The notes under the pieces: model-generated
What the model saw: only the letters and a program-made list of their open reading frames with translations
The model's database searches: none
Told to the model about the DNA's origin: nothing
Program-made: the position numbers and the translations under genes
In this document: positions 25,734 to 33,925 of the stretch, piece by piece
How the letters are laid out: every line of letters begins with the position of its first letter
Numbering within the stretch: position 1 is the stretch's first letter
From: an uncultured Lachnospiraceae bacterium
GTDB taxonomy: Bacteria; Bacillota; Clostridia; Lachnospirales; Lachnospiraceae
DNA length: 64,000 bases
Direction of reading: 5' to 3'
NCBI GenBank assembly: GCA_910588215.1
Contig: CAJUQJ010000009.1
Span: 1 to 64,000, forward strand

Positions 25734-26330
25734 ATGGACACGATATTACGCATCAAATACCAAAGCCAATCCTATGAACTTCCTTACACACTGATCCGCA
25801 GCAAGCGCAAGAGCTATGCCATCAGCATCTCCCCCGACGGACAGATCACCGTACGCGTCCCTCTTGTGACCAGTGACCGGGAAGTCCGCCAGATCCTGAG
25901 TCAAAAGCAGCACTGGATCGTCACAAAATATCTGGAACAGCAGGAGAAACAGATAAACAAGCCAGTCTCGGGTTTGACAGATGCACAGCGCAATGCCCTG
26001 ACACAACGATATATTGTCGCCGCCAAGGAATACTTCCCGAAGAGAGCAGCCTATTTCCGCCAATTCACCGGCGGCACTTACAATCGCATCACCATAAGGG
26101 ACCAGAAGACCCGCTGGGGAAGCTGCAGCGCCAAGGGCACTCTCTCCTTCAACTGGCGTCTTATGCTTGCACCCCCTGCTATTCTGGATTATGTCGTCGT
26201 TCATGAACTCTGTCATCTGACGCATATGAATCACTCCGCCGCCTTCTGGCAGGCTGTAGAAGCCGTGTATCCTGATTACCGCAGCGCCCGCAGATGGCTG
26301 AAAGAGCATGGCCAGGAGCTGATACTGTGA
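25734..26330 (+). CDS. SprT/YgjP-like zinc metallopeptidase (DUF45)
   Basis: This 198-residue protein has the beta-rich N-terminal YgjP portion (YTLIRSKRKSYAISISPDGQ, ITVRVPL). The zinc site is VVHELCHLTHMNHSAAFW, with HELCH as the HExxH motif and a downstream His, preceded by TRWGSCSAKGTLSFNWRL, a hallmark of the M48-like YgjP family. It is probably cytoplasmic with no signal peptide. It is the only plus-strand gene in this neighbourhood and ends exactly where the helicase gene on the other strand ends. Physiological role in the family is poorly known. Confidence 0.9.
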   Translation: MDTILRIKYQSQSYELPYTLIRSKRKSYAISISPDGQITVRVPLVTSDREVRQILSQKQHWIVTKYLEQQEKQINKPVSGLTDAQRNALTQRYIVAAKEYFPKRAAYFRQFTGGTYNRITIRDQKTRWGSCSAKGTLSFNWRLMLAPPAILDYVVVHELCHLTHMNHSAAFWQAVEAVYPDYRSARRWLKEHGQELIL

Positions 26331-27824
26331 TCAGCTCTGTTTCTTTGTTTTGACACGCAGAGATGCATAATAACTGTTCTTGTCACCGCCGCGCTGCCGT
26401 CCCCTGTCGTTTCTCTGCCCGGATCTACGGTCATAATTCTCACGTTTGCCGCTCCGTCCGCTATTCCGACTCTCCCTGCCGCGCCCCCGGCTGCCTGCTC
26501 TTTTGTCAAAAGTGAACTTCTCCGACTTGATATCCTCGATCTCATCCCCCAGCTTCATCTGCATAAACGCCGCTGCAATCTCCACTGCGCTGTGCTCTCC
26601 CAGCGCGATCTCATCCAGGATATATCCTGTAGCGCGGCTGATATCCTGTTGTTCCGCCACCCGGACCGCTTCCTTTAATATTTTGGCTGCCTTTCTGGAG
26701 GTGATATCCGCCGCACTGGGAATCTTTCTCTCTTTGATCCTCGTGTGGCATACACGCTCAATATCCCGGATCTTATATGCCTCCCTGCCGGACACCAGCG
26801 TAAAGGAACGTCCTGTCTTGCCGGCACGTCCCGTCCTGCCGATTCTGTGTACATAATACTCGATGTCCTCCGGCACATCATAATTGTAGACCGCCTCCAC
26901 ATCACTTACGTCTATTCCTCTGGCCGCCACATCCGTTGCAATCAGAATACCGGCCCTGCCGCTGCGGAAAAGATTCATGACCGTATCCCGCTGATGCTGG
27001 GACAGATCTCCGTGCAGCCCTTCCACTCCATATCCTCTTTCCTTCAGGTGTTCCGTCAACTCATCCACCATTCGCTTGGTATTACAGAAGATCAAGGCCC
27101 TTTTCGGATCGTAGTAATCGATCAACCGACATAAAACCTCTTCCTTATCCTGTCGCCGCACCTGATAGTATGCCTGTCGGATCAGGGGGATCGTCACTTC
27201 CTCCGGCGTCATCTTGACATATACGGCATTCTTCTGATAAGTCTTCGTCAATTCCAGAATCGGCCCCGGCATGGTAGCCGAGAAGAGTCCTGTCTGTCTC
27301 TCTTCCGGCATCTGCTTTAAGATGGTCTCGATGTCCTCCCGGAATCCCATATTGAGCATCTCATCCGCCTCGTCAAGTACCACGGTATGAACATCTTCCA
27401 TCTTTAGTGTATGCCTGCGCATGTGATCCATCACACGTCCCGGCGTACCCACGATGATCTGTGCACCGCCCTTGAGGCACTTGATCTGTCTGACAATATC
27501 CTGCCCGCCATAGATTGGAAGCACCTTAATACCGTGCATATATTTGGAGAACTTCCGCAGCTCTTCTGCCGCCTGCATGGCCAGTTCCCTGGTCGGACAT
27601 AAGATCACTGCCTGCAGGTTACGATTATTCGGATCGATCTTCTGCAAGATGGGAATACCAAAGGCCGCCGTCTTGCCGGTGCCGGTCTGTGCCTGTCCAA
27701 TGATATCCTGCCCTGTCATAAAAAGCGGGATCGCCTGCTCCTGGATCGGCGTCATCTCCTCATATCCAAGTTCCTTAACGGCGCGGAGGATCCTCCCGTC
27801 AATCTGCGCATCTTCATATCTCAT
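26331..27824 (-). CDS. DEAD-box RNA helicase (CshA/DeaD type)
   Basis: This 497-residue helicase has the full motif set: Q motif region YEEMTPIQEQAIP, I AQTGTGKTAAFG, Ia PTRELAMQ, Ib GTPGRVMDH, II DEADEM, III SATM, IV IFCNTKRM, V ATDVAARGIDV, VI HRIGRTGRAG. The C-terminal tail is RG/GR-rich (RGRGRESRNSGRSG ...), an RNA-binding feature of CshA/DeaD. ATG 27824 follows GGGAGAG and starts where the family core starts. The same frame stays open back to 28034 with basic, helical-looking sequence (RREGFEIFLEKEILTQERYD), so a 567-residue form is possible. It acts in RNA decay and ribosome assembly, especially in the cold, in known relatives. Confidence 0.93.
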   Translation of the reverse strand: MRYEDAQIDGRILRAVKELGYEEMTPIQEQAIPLFMTGQDIIGQAQTGTGKTAAFGIPILQKIDPNNRNLQAVILCPTRELAMQAAEELRKFSKYMHGIKVLPIYGGQDIVRQIKCLKGGAQIIVGTPGRVMDHMRRHTLKMEDVHTVVLDEADEMLNMGFREDIETILKQMPEERQTGLFSATMPGPILELTKTYQKNAVYVKMTPEEVTIPLIRQAYYQVRRQDKEEVLCRLIDYYDPKRALIFCNTKRMVDELTEHLKERGYGVEGLHGDLSQHQRDTVMNLFRSGRAGILIATDVAARGIDVSDVEAVYNYDVPEDIEYYVHRIGRTGRAGKTGRSFTLVSGREAYKIRDIERVCHTRIKERKIPSAADITSRKAAKILKEAVRVAEQQDISRATGYILDEIALGEHSAVEIAAAFMQMKLGDEIEDIKSEKFTFDKRAGSRGRGRESRNSGRSGKRENYDRRSGQRNDRGRQRGGDKNSYYASLRVKTKKQS

Positions 27825-28208
27825 TTTTTTCTCTCCCTGTTGCTCTTTCTGCATTTTGCTCTCCCATTCCTGCTCATTCTGCCGGCTCTCTTCTCCCTGT
27901 CTGACGATCACCTGCTCACTATACAATCTGTCATACCGTTCCTGTGTCAAAATCTCTTTTTCCAAAAAGATCTCGAATCCCTCTCTTCTTCTCTTACGAC
28001 TTCCCATACTCTCTCCGCTCCTGTTCACAGACATCGCACCAAGTGTGCGGTCCGGTTTCGCTTTTGATCCTGCGACTGCTGCCTCCTACAGCCTTCTGCA
28101 GTTCTACACAACAATTGCTGCCAAACCCGAAATTGCCCGGGCATGGCAGCAGATACATCTGTTTCTATAAATTGTCCATAATGCTTCCGTCTCATATATT
28201 CGGCTCGT

Positions 28209-28868
28209 TCATGCAAGATAAATCCTGCGCAGCCGGCTCACTGCCCTGTCTGCGATCAGACATTCCCCATGTTCTGCCAGGTACTGCATCCGCTCCTCGG
28301 AAACCGCGATCAGGTTCCCGAACTCCACTGCCTGAGCACTGATCTTGTTGAACATTTTGTATGACAGCCTGTTCTTCTCCATCACAAGATAATAAACATC
28401 TCCCTCTTTATACAGATGACTCTTCACCGACAGTGTACTGGGAATAGATGCCGTATACTGCATAACCTGATGGAGTGAAGCAAAAACGAACATCCGCCTG
28501 TTCTCGTCAAATCTCTCTGCAGACTGCCCGTTCTCTGCCTCGGCTGCTTCCTGTCTCTCTAGTCCGTCACTTACTCCCTGCAGCACATCCTTCAAGTGCT
28601 GCAGAATATCCTTAAATCCCATGGGGCCTTCATCCGTAAAAGTGACCACCAGCCCTTTATCTTTGAGCGGCGTAATCTGCATCGCGATGTTCTCACCATT
28701 GATCTGATAGCCGATCTCATCGTGTGCGCGCTCGATTATATCCCGCAGAAATCCTTCGCCCTTCTCATTTCTCTCGAAAATATCTGACAGCGTCAATCCA
28801 TATTCCAACATATCTTCCGCGGTAATAATACATTGTACTGTAGCCTCATTGATCTTCTTATATTTCAT
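28209..28868 (-). CDS. mecA: Adaptor protein MecA
   Basis: This is 219 residues, the usual size. The N-terminus MKYKKINEATVQCIITAEDM and YGLTLSDIF form the substrate-binding domain. The C-terminal ClpC-binding domain contains FASLHQVMQYTASIPS, SHLYKEGDVYYLVMEKNRL and LAEHGECLIADRAVSRL. MecA delivers substrates such as ComK to ClpC/ClpP; in clostridia targets may differ. ATG 28868 is preferred because the family begins there; AGAGGA lies about 13 nt upstream. The middle linker (QEAAEAENGQSAERFD) is variable, as expected. Confidence 0.93.
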   Translation of the reverse strand: MKYKKINEATVQCIITAEDMLEYGLTLSDIFERNEKGEGFLRDIIERAHDEIGYQINGENIAMQITPLKDKGLVVTFTDEGPMGFKDILQHLKDVLQGVSDGLERQEAAEAENGQSAERFDENRRMFVFASLHQVMQYTASIPSTLSVKSHLYKEGDVYYLVMEKNRLSYKMFNKISAQAVEFGNLIAVSEERMQYLAEHGECLIADRAVSRLRRIYLA

Positions 28869-28992
28869 ATAACACGTTATCCTCTGTTTTCTGCCTGCCT
28901 TCAGCCTTACATCCATCTTACAGGGATTGATCGACACAGGCGGTTTTGATATGTTGCCATTATTGTCAGGTGCAGTATTATTTTAACACAAA

Positions 28993-29025
28993 AATACGCA
29001 ATAAGAAAGAATCTTATCGCGTATT
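28993..29025. terminator. Bidirectional terminator between blaR1 and mecA
   Basis: AATACGCAATAAGA pairs with TCTTATCGCGTATT with one mismatch. T-rich runs follow on both strands (ATTTTTG on minus, ATTATTTTTT on plus). It ends the blaIR transcript 70 nt after blaR1. Confidence 0.85.
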
Positions 29026-29097
29026 ATTTTTTAATTCGATATTTTCGTTACTTTACCCATATTATTCGCTTTTATTCCTGAATAAGAGTAATTATTA

Positions 29098-31155
29098 CTA
29101 CTGATCGACTTTTCCGCATACATAAGAAGTACTTACATTCGGCATTCTAAGCAAAAACTTACGTTCGCCAAAGCTGCCGATCTCTACAGGAAATTCTATC
29201 AGGGGCAGAGCGCCGAACCTGGCTTCACTGCCGTCGGCCGATTTCAGGCCAATCCCTGTTAGCAACGTGATGTCCTCACTACCTTCTCCCCTCATCCGGA
29301 AACAGATCGACCCTTCATCCCATATCACTTCCTCCACTTCATCGCCGTCATATCGTGAAATATCGATCCTGCCAATCTCTTCCTCCTCACCCTGAACCAG
29401 GCTCACCGTTCTTTCTTCCTGCTCTTCCGTGAACAAAAAGTCTATTCCCTGCTCTTCAATCTGTCTTTGGTAATCCTCCTCCTCAAAACAATACAGTTCT
29501 ATCGTTCCGGTATCATACCTGTCCGCTACATAAAGGCGCCAGATTTCACTGGTACTACTGTTTATCACACATTCTGTGAATGCAAAACTCCTTGGCAAGC
29601 CATCCGACTCTGCTTCTTCCAGAATATCCACCTTTATCCCAAATGAGACAGGCAGCCACGGCTCATCAAAGGTATTGACATCCTCGTCAATCTCAATCTT
29701 CATTCCCCTGCACCCATATTGCTCCGTATAAAGACCATAGAATTCAATGCCGCTCTCCCCATCCTGCATAAGCCGGTACCACCTGCCATCCTCCAAAGGA
29801 CACTCGGCCTCTTCATACAAATAGTCATAATATTGGCTCATGTTTACCTGCTCTGCTGTTTCCAGCGTGGTATCCTCCATACTGTAGAGCAGCTTCTCAA
29901 ACTCCGTCTGCTCTTTGCCGCCTGCAGTCTCCTCCTGCCCTATTCCCTCACTCTGTTCTTCCGGCACTGCTTTCTCTTCCTCCGGCATTTCCTGGCCGTC
30001 TGTATCTTCAGACACCAGATCTCCCTTGTTCGTCAACAAAATCTCTTTCTTATTCCCGGCCGCATTGCTGTCTGTCGTCTCCGGACCTGTAAAAGCACAT
30101 CCACACCCCAAGATCATCGTCAATGCCACAAGTACCGCTGTGATCTTGCTATTCTTCTTCTTTGCTGCGATCATAGATATTCTCTCCTTTACACTGTTCT
30201 CCTTGCCGTCCATGATCAGGACGGCTCCTGCACATCTGATTCTATCCGCCCTGCCGGCGAAGATATCAAGCAGCGTTCTTCCGTAAGAAAACCGCTCCTT
30301 CTCTCCCAGAAGCCTGATCACGCCTTCATCGCATGCCAGCTCACTGTCCCGCCTGGCAGCGTATGCCGCCACCCAGACCAAAGGGTAAAACCAGTACACC
30401 ACACATAAAATGCTACGCAGGGCCGCCCACAAAGTATCTCCCTGTATGTAATGCACATATTCATGTGCCAATACGTGCCGCAGTCTATCCTCATCCTGCA
30501 GAATCTGCGATCCCATATAAATATTACACCCAACCAGACATGGACTCGGTAGTCCTTTGACCAAAAATACGCGTATTCGGCGTCTTCTCAATTTTCCTCC
30601 ATTCCGAGGCGTTTTGCACCGAGGGCGCAGGGAGACTTCAGTTCTCATCCGATGCAGGTATCTGACCAGCCGTAATTGATTGACCACCATATATCCACCG
30701 GTACCCACCATACCTACTATCCACAAGATCGCCACAAAGAAGCGTACCCGGTGTGCCTGCGGGGTTCTTATACTTCCCGGTTCTAATCCTGTCCTCTCCT
30801 GATTCTGTACATCCGGCTTCTGTTCGGGTTTCTGCTTAACCATCATCTGTGGAGTGTACGCGGCTTTTTCCTGACTGACACTATTCTCCATGTTGTACTC
30901 ACTCTGACCGGCAGGTCTTCTGCCTTCCGGTATGTTCCCCGCTTCCGTTATCTGTCCGGTATCGCTTGTCCGTACCGGCACCAGATTCAAAACGCTCAGT
31001 GTACTGTTGCCGAAAGAAATTGGCAGAATCAGCCGTAACGCTACCATGCTCCATAGGGCATACCGCAGTTTCATGCTGATCCTTCCCCTGGTCAAATACC
31101 GCAGCAACATGATCAAACCTATCAGAAGCGTCGCGCTTACCAATACCTCATACAT
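29098..31155 (-). CDS. blaR1: BlaR1/MecR1-type M56 sensor peptidase with atypical sensor domain
   Basis: This 685-residue membrane protease has N-terminal helices (VLVSATLLIGLIMLLRYL, YALWSMVALRLILPIS), another near FFVAILWIVGMVGTGGYMVV, and the zinc motif HEYVHYIQGD (HExxH) followed by ELACDEGVIRLLG. After a TM segment (ITAVLVALTMILGCG) come ~320 acidic residues that show no SxxK/SxN penicillin-binding motifs, so the signal need not be a beta-lactam. A basic loop (SLRPRCKTPRNGGKLRRRR) before the protease domain is encoded by a copy of the dispersed repeat. ATG 31155 lies 7 nt after the blaI stop. It should cleave or cause cleavage of the BlaI-like repressor. Confidence 0.88.
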   Translation of the reverse strand: MYEVLVSATLLIGLIMLLRYLTRGRISMKLRYALWSMVALRLILPISFGNSTLSVLNLVPVRTSDTGQITEAGNIPEGRRPAGQSEYNMENSVSQEKAAYTPQMMVKQKPEQKPDVQNQERTGLEPGSIRTPQAHRVRFFVAILWIVGMVGTGGYMVVNQLRLVRYLHRMRTEVSLRPRCKTPRNGGKLRRRRIRVFLVKGLPSPCLVGCNIYMGSQILQDEDRLRHVLAHEYVHYIQGDTLWAALRSILCVVYWFYPLVWVAAYAARRDSELACDEGVIRLLGEKERFSYGRTLLDIFAGRADRIRCAGAVLIMDGKENSVKERISMIAAKKKNSKITAVLVALTMILGCGCAFTGPETTDSNAAGNKKEILLTNKGDLVSEDTDGQEMPEEEKAVPEEQSEGIGQEETAGGKEQTEFEKLLYSMEDTTLETAEQVNMSQYYDYLYEEAECPLEDGRWYRLMQDGESGIEFYGLYTEQYGCRGMKIEIDEDVNTFDEPWLPVSFGIKVDILEEAESDGLPRSFAFTECVINSSTSEIWRLYVADRYDTGTIELYCFEEEDYQRQIEEQGIDFLFTEEQEERTVSLVQGEEEEIGRIDISRYDGDEVEEVIWDEGSICFRMRGEGSEDITLLTGIGLKSADGSEARFGALPLIEFPVEIGSFGERKFLLRMPNVSTSYVCGKVDQ
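30595..30650 (-). repeat. Dispersed ~55-bp repeat, copy inside blaR1
   Basis: On the minus strand this segment reads CTGAAGTCTCCCTGCGC ... CCTCGGAATGGAGGAAAAT and matches the copies at 35575-35632 and 48604-48661. It sits in frame within blaR1 and encodes EVSLRPRCKTPRNGGKL. Confidence 0.6.
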
Positions 31156-31162
31156 CCCCTCT

Positions 31163-31549
31163 TCACTCCTCTCTAAATAAATTCTCCTCTTCGGCCTTGC
31201 GCAGAATCTCATACATCTGTGCGATTTCTTCCTTGGATACTGCCTTCTTCTCTACCATGGTATTAAGCATCAATCCCATTCTGCCGTCAAACACCTTCTC
31301 CAGAAATTCTTCCGTCTCCTGCATAACAGCCTCGTCCCTCTCTATCTCCGGATAATACAGTTTGGCCCGCGTTCCTTCAACATGATAGATTGCTTTCTTC
31401 TCTTCCATGCGGCGCAGAAAAGTCATCACTGTATGCTTACTCCACCCTGTCGTATCTTTAAAATGCTTCGTCAGCTGCATCATTGTCTGCGGTGCATCCT
31501 GCCATAACAAAGTCATTACTTTCCACTCTGCCTCCGATAATCTGATCAT
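31163..31549 (-). CDS. blaI: BlaI/MecI/CopY-family repressor
   Basis: This 128-residue winged-helix repressor begins MIRLSEAEWKVMTLLWQDAP, followed by the recognition helix TGWSKHTVMTFLRRMEEK, wing AIYHVEGTRAKLYYPEI, and the C-terminal dimerisation helix ETEEFLEKVFDGRMGLML. The ATG has GGAGG upstream. It heads the blaI-blaR1 operon. Its promoter carries a CTACC-N16-GGTAG dyad covering the -10 element. No beta-lactamase or PBP2a gene is adjacent, so its other targets are elsewhere or it controls only this operon. Confidence 0.92.
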   Translation of the reverse strand: MIRLSEAEWKVMTLLWQDAPQTMMQLTKHFKDTTGWSKHTVMTFLRRMEEKKAIYHVEGTRAKLYYPEIERDEAVMQETEEFLEKVFDGRMGLMLNTMVEKKAVSKEEIAQMYEILRKAEEENLFREE

Positions 31550-31582
31550 AAGTTCCTCCGTTTCTAATTGGTTTACATTTGA

Positions 31583-31619
31583 CTACCTACAATTTAGCAT
31601 ATTGGTAGGCATATGTCAA
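31583..31619 (-). promoter_or_regulatory. blaI promoter and probable operator
   Basis: The minus strand reads TTGACA-N17-TAAATT (31591-31619). The inverted repeat CTACC-N16-GGTAG (31583-31608) overlaps the -10 and spacer, well placed for autorepression by the BlaI-type protein. Confidence 0.7.
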
Positions 31620-31688
31620 CCAATGTGCTATGATATTTTTATTATAATCTGCCATATTATGTTACACGTAAAATAGCAAATATTTATA

Positions 31689-31718
31689 TTGACAGTTTTT
31701 TTTGCGAAATAATATATT
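31689..31718 (+). promoter_or_regulatory. Possible promoter of the small gene at 31.9 kb
   Basis: The plus strand has TTGACA-N18-TATATT in an AT-rich stretch about 120 nt upstream of the first ribosome site (GGGAGGG near 31818). The long untranslated region 31725-31836 shows no other feature. Confidence 0.45.
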
Positions 31719-31836
31719 TTTTCTGCTTTATTCTTTTATTTTTAATAATTATCTGCTAAAATGATGTTAAGAAAGTAAAATGTATGACGATATACTTTAT
31801 AGAACACAACTAATAAGGGAGGGATTACCGCAAGAT

Positions 31837-31890
31837 ATGCATATGGAAACAATTACAGAGTGGAAGCGGTTATGGCGATCACCCCGTTAA
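31837..31890 (+). CDS. 17-codon upstream reading frame overlapping the next gene
   Basis: ATG at 31837 begins MHMETITEWKRLWRSPR-stop. The best ribosome site of the region, AAGGGAGGG, lies upstream of this ATG rather than of the next gene. The frame overlaps the start of the 31872 gene by 19 nt in another phase. It may be a leader that couples translation. Codon evidence is too short to be firm. Confidence 0.35.
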   Translation: MHMETITEWKRLWRSPR

Positions 31891-32087
31891 AGAGAATTTC
31901 CTCTGATGACAAAAATCGTCAGTTCGGACAGAACCCGTCCCCGACATTTGCAAATACATTCTTTGCCAAAGTTCTGGACGAGGCATGTGAACAGGAACGG
32001 GCCAGGAATATCAACATCCATACCAATGGTTACACGAAAGATGCCCTTCCTTACCACACGATCATCAAGATGAAAGAATATTGTTGA
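31872..32087 (+). CDS. Small conserved-looking protein of unknown function (71 aa)
   Basis: The 71-residue product MAITPLKRISSDDKNRQFGQ ... KVLDEACEQERARNINIHTN ... ALPYHTIIKMKEYC is soluble and has no signal or TM segment. The sequence FANTFFAKVLDEACE looks like an amphipathic helix. The immediate ribosome site is weak (GGAAG), so translation may depend on the overlapping 17-codon frame. A strong terminator follows. It is divergent from blaI and lies next to chemotaxis genes. The pattern of a short N-terminal variable part and a helix resembles small proteins seen near motility genes, but no family is claimed. Confidence 0.6.
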   Translation: MAITPLKRISSDDKNRQFGQNPSPTFANTFFAKVLDEACEQERARNINIHTNGYTKDALPYHTIIKMKEYC

Positions 32088-32099
32088 CCACAGAACACG

Positions 32100-32132
32100 A
32101 AAGCCGATGCTGTAGTTCTACGCATCGGCTTT
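32100..32132. terminator. Bidirectional terminator
   Basis: AAAGCCGATGC and GCATCGGCTTT form a perfect 11-bp stem with an 11-nt loop, between the converging small gene and the MCP gene. Confidence 0.85.
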
Positions 32133-32159
32133 CCTCAATCATATCATATCCATCCTGCA

Positions 32160-33599
32160 CTACTGCAGCTGCTTTGCAAGTGCAAAGATCTTCTCCAAGA
32201 TTTCCTTACAATCCTGCATATTCTGTACAGTCGTCTCAGATGTCTTGAGCCCTTCCATACTGGAAGCGGCTACTTCCTCACTGGCTGCAGACAGTTGGGA
32301 AATATCATCGGAGATTGCATTCGTACTGTCTAAAATGCTGGCAATGATCACTTCACTGTTCTGAACCTGTTGTGTTAAATTCTGGACTTCTGCATCTACC
32401 CGTTCAAACGTTTCCTGCGTAGCCTGGATCAGCTCACTCTGCTTCGTCACCGAATCTACTGCACTGTCGACACTCTTCTTCACGCTCTTCGTATCCAGGA
32501 TCAGCTCATTGATAATATTAGTAATATGATTAGAAGCTTCCTGTGTCTGTTCGGAAAGCTGGCGAATTTCCTCAGCCACTACCGCAAAGCCTCTCCCCGC
32601 CTCACCTGCACGGGCTGCCTCTATGGATGCATTCAGCGCCAACAGATTAGTCTGGCTGGAGATTGCCATGATCGCTCCTATGAAATTCTTCACTTCTTCT
32701 ACTTTCTCGCTGAGTTGATTGCTGACCTCCACAGTCGCACCGCTGGCCGCCTCCACATTCATTGCCTGTCTGCGCAGATTCTCAACTACTTCTGAGCCGT
32801 CTGTCACCATGCCGCCTGTTCTGCTGGAGGAAGCGATCATCTCCTGCATGCTCTCTTCCGCCGCATCCGTATTCGTACGGATATCCACACACATATCAGC
32901 CTGTCTCTGAATAGACTGTGCCGTAGCATCCGTGCTGTCTGCTATATTGCTCATGGCAAAATTGCTGGTATCCACACTGCTCTGCAGATCATTCAGCTTA
33001 CTCATCGCTTCGTCAAAATTCTCAATAATGCTTCCTGCCACCTGCAGCATCTTCTGCTGCGCCTCTTCCTGCTTAGCAGCGCCTTCCTCGACAGCTCCTA
33101 TATTCTCTTCATTAAACGCTGTAAGCAGCTTACAGATTGCCGTCGACGCATACGCTACCAGTAATATAGTGAGCAGCGCCGTAACGGAATCCGACAACTG
33201 AGATTTATCCAGCAAGAATATCCTCGTCGCATTGATCGCAACAACAAGAATATTTCCGCAGACCAGCAGCCTCTTATTATAGTAGGCCATCGCGCCAAAT
33301 AGCACCGGAAATGCATATGCATAAGTGCCAACACTTGTGCCAAACAATACAACTACCGCATAAGCAACTGATGCACAAATGATCATGCCCAGCGCCCCTT
33401 TCTTCTGATCCTTCCACATAACATAGGATGCAACTGCTCCAATCAGCATCAGTACAGGCACACCTACCCGTAAATAGGTACCAAAATCCGCATCCAGCGT
33501 AAATGTCCTGGCCCCCATTACCATCATGAAATACACCAGAATGACAACAATAACCCCAAGTACCGTCTTGTTCGCCCTCCTGTATTGTGACTCTGTCAT
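32160..33599 (-). CDS. Methyl-accepting chemotaxis protein with multi-span membrane sensor
   Basis: This 479-residue transducer has five or six N-terminal helices with hardly any loops (VLGVIVVILVYFMMVMG; VGVPVLMLIGAVASYVM; IICASVAYAVVVLFGTSV; NILVVAINATRIFLL; LLTILLVAYASTAICKLL) instead of a Cache domain. A long cytoplasmic coiled coil with the conserved hairpin tip ISSQTNLLALNASIEAARAGEAGRGFAVVAEEIRQLSEQ follows; no HAMP is obvious. It probably senses membrane state or a hydrophobic signal and talks to CheA/CheW. ATG 33599 is best spaced from AAGGAGG; an ATG one codon earlier is possible. Confidence 0.93.
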   Translation of the reverse strand: MTESQYRRANKTVLGVIVVILVYFMMVMGARTFTLDADFGTYLRVGVPVLMLIGAVASYVMWKDQKKGALGMIICASVAYAVVVLFGTSVGTYAYAFPVLFGAMAYYNKRLLVCGNILVVAINATRIFLLDKSQLSDSVTALLTILLVAYASTAICKLLTAFNEENIGAVEEGAAKQEEAQQKMLQVAGSIIENFDEAMSKLNDLQSSVDTSNFAMSNIADSTDATAQSIQRQADMCVDIRTNTDAAEESMQEMIASSSRTGGMVTDGSEVVENLRRQAMNVEAASGATVEVSNQLSEKVEEVKNFIGAIMAISSQTNLLALNASIEAARAGEAGRGFAVVAEEIRQLSEQTQEASNHITNIINELILDTKSVKKSVDSAVDSVTKQSELIQATQETFERVDAEVQNLTQQVQNSEVIIASILDSTNAISDDISQLSAASEEVAASSMEGLKTSETTVQNMQDCKEILEKIFALAKQLQ

Positions 33600-33812
33600 C
33601 ATACTACCTCCTTGCCTCATATATAATTTTATATTTAGAATTTAAACAATTCCTAAATATTCTCACCCGCAGCCTGCTCTATATCCAGGCTTCATTTCAT
33701 ATTACATCCTTCGATATATTCATACAAAATTCCTGTACAAATCCTATGCCTTTTTATTGTACAATAACATACCCTGTAAGCGCAAGTCTGAAAAAATGAA
33801 AAGACATTCTGT

Positions 33813-33839
33813 TAAGAAACCCAGGGCAAAATACGATAT
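33813..33839 (+). promoter_or_regulatory. Sigma-28-like promoter upstream of the 33.9-kb gene
   Basis: TAAG-N15-TACGATAT closely resembles the sigma-D/FliA consensus TAAA-N15-GCCGATAT. A hairpin AGTCGGC/GCCGACT (33849-33871) follows. It is 87 nt upstream of the ATG at 33926. The stretch 33600-33812 otherwise holds only AT-rich sequence that must contain the MCP promoter, which could not be fixed. Confidence 0.5.
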
Positions 33840-33925
33840 ATATAGTAGGAGTCGGCCATACATCTGCCGACTGTCAGTAAACGGATTTACAGGCTTACGG
33901 GCCATAGCTAAGGAGGGCAACGACC

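Noticed and set aside
27825..28034. 70-residue N-terminal extension of the DEAD-box helicase
   Set aside because: The frame is open and the peptide looks protein-like, but the helicase core and a ribosome site begin at 27824, so the short form is annotated and the long one only mentioned.
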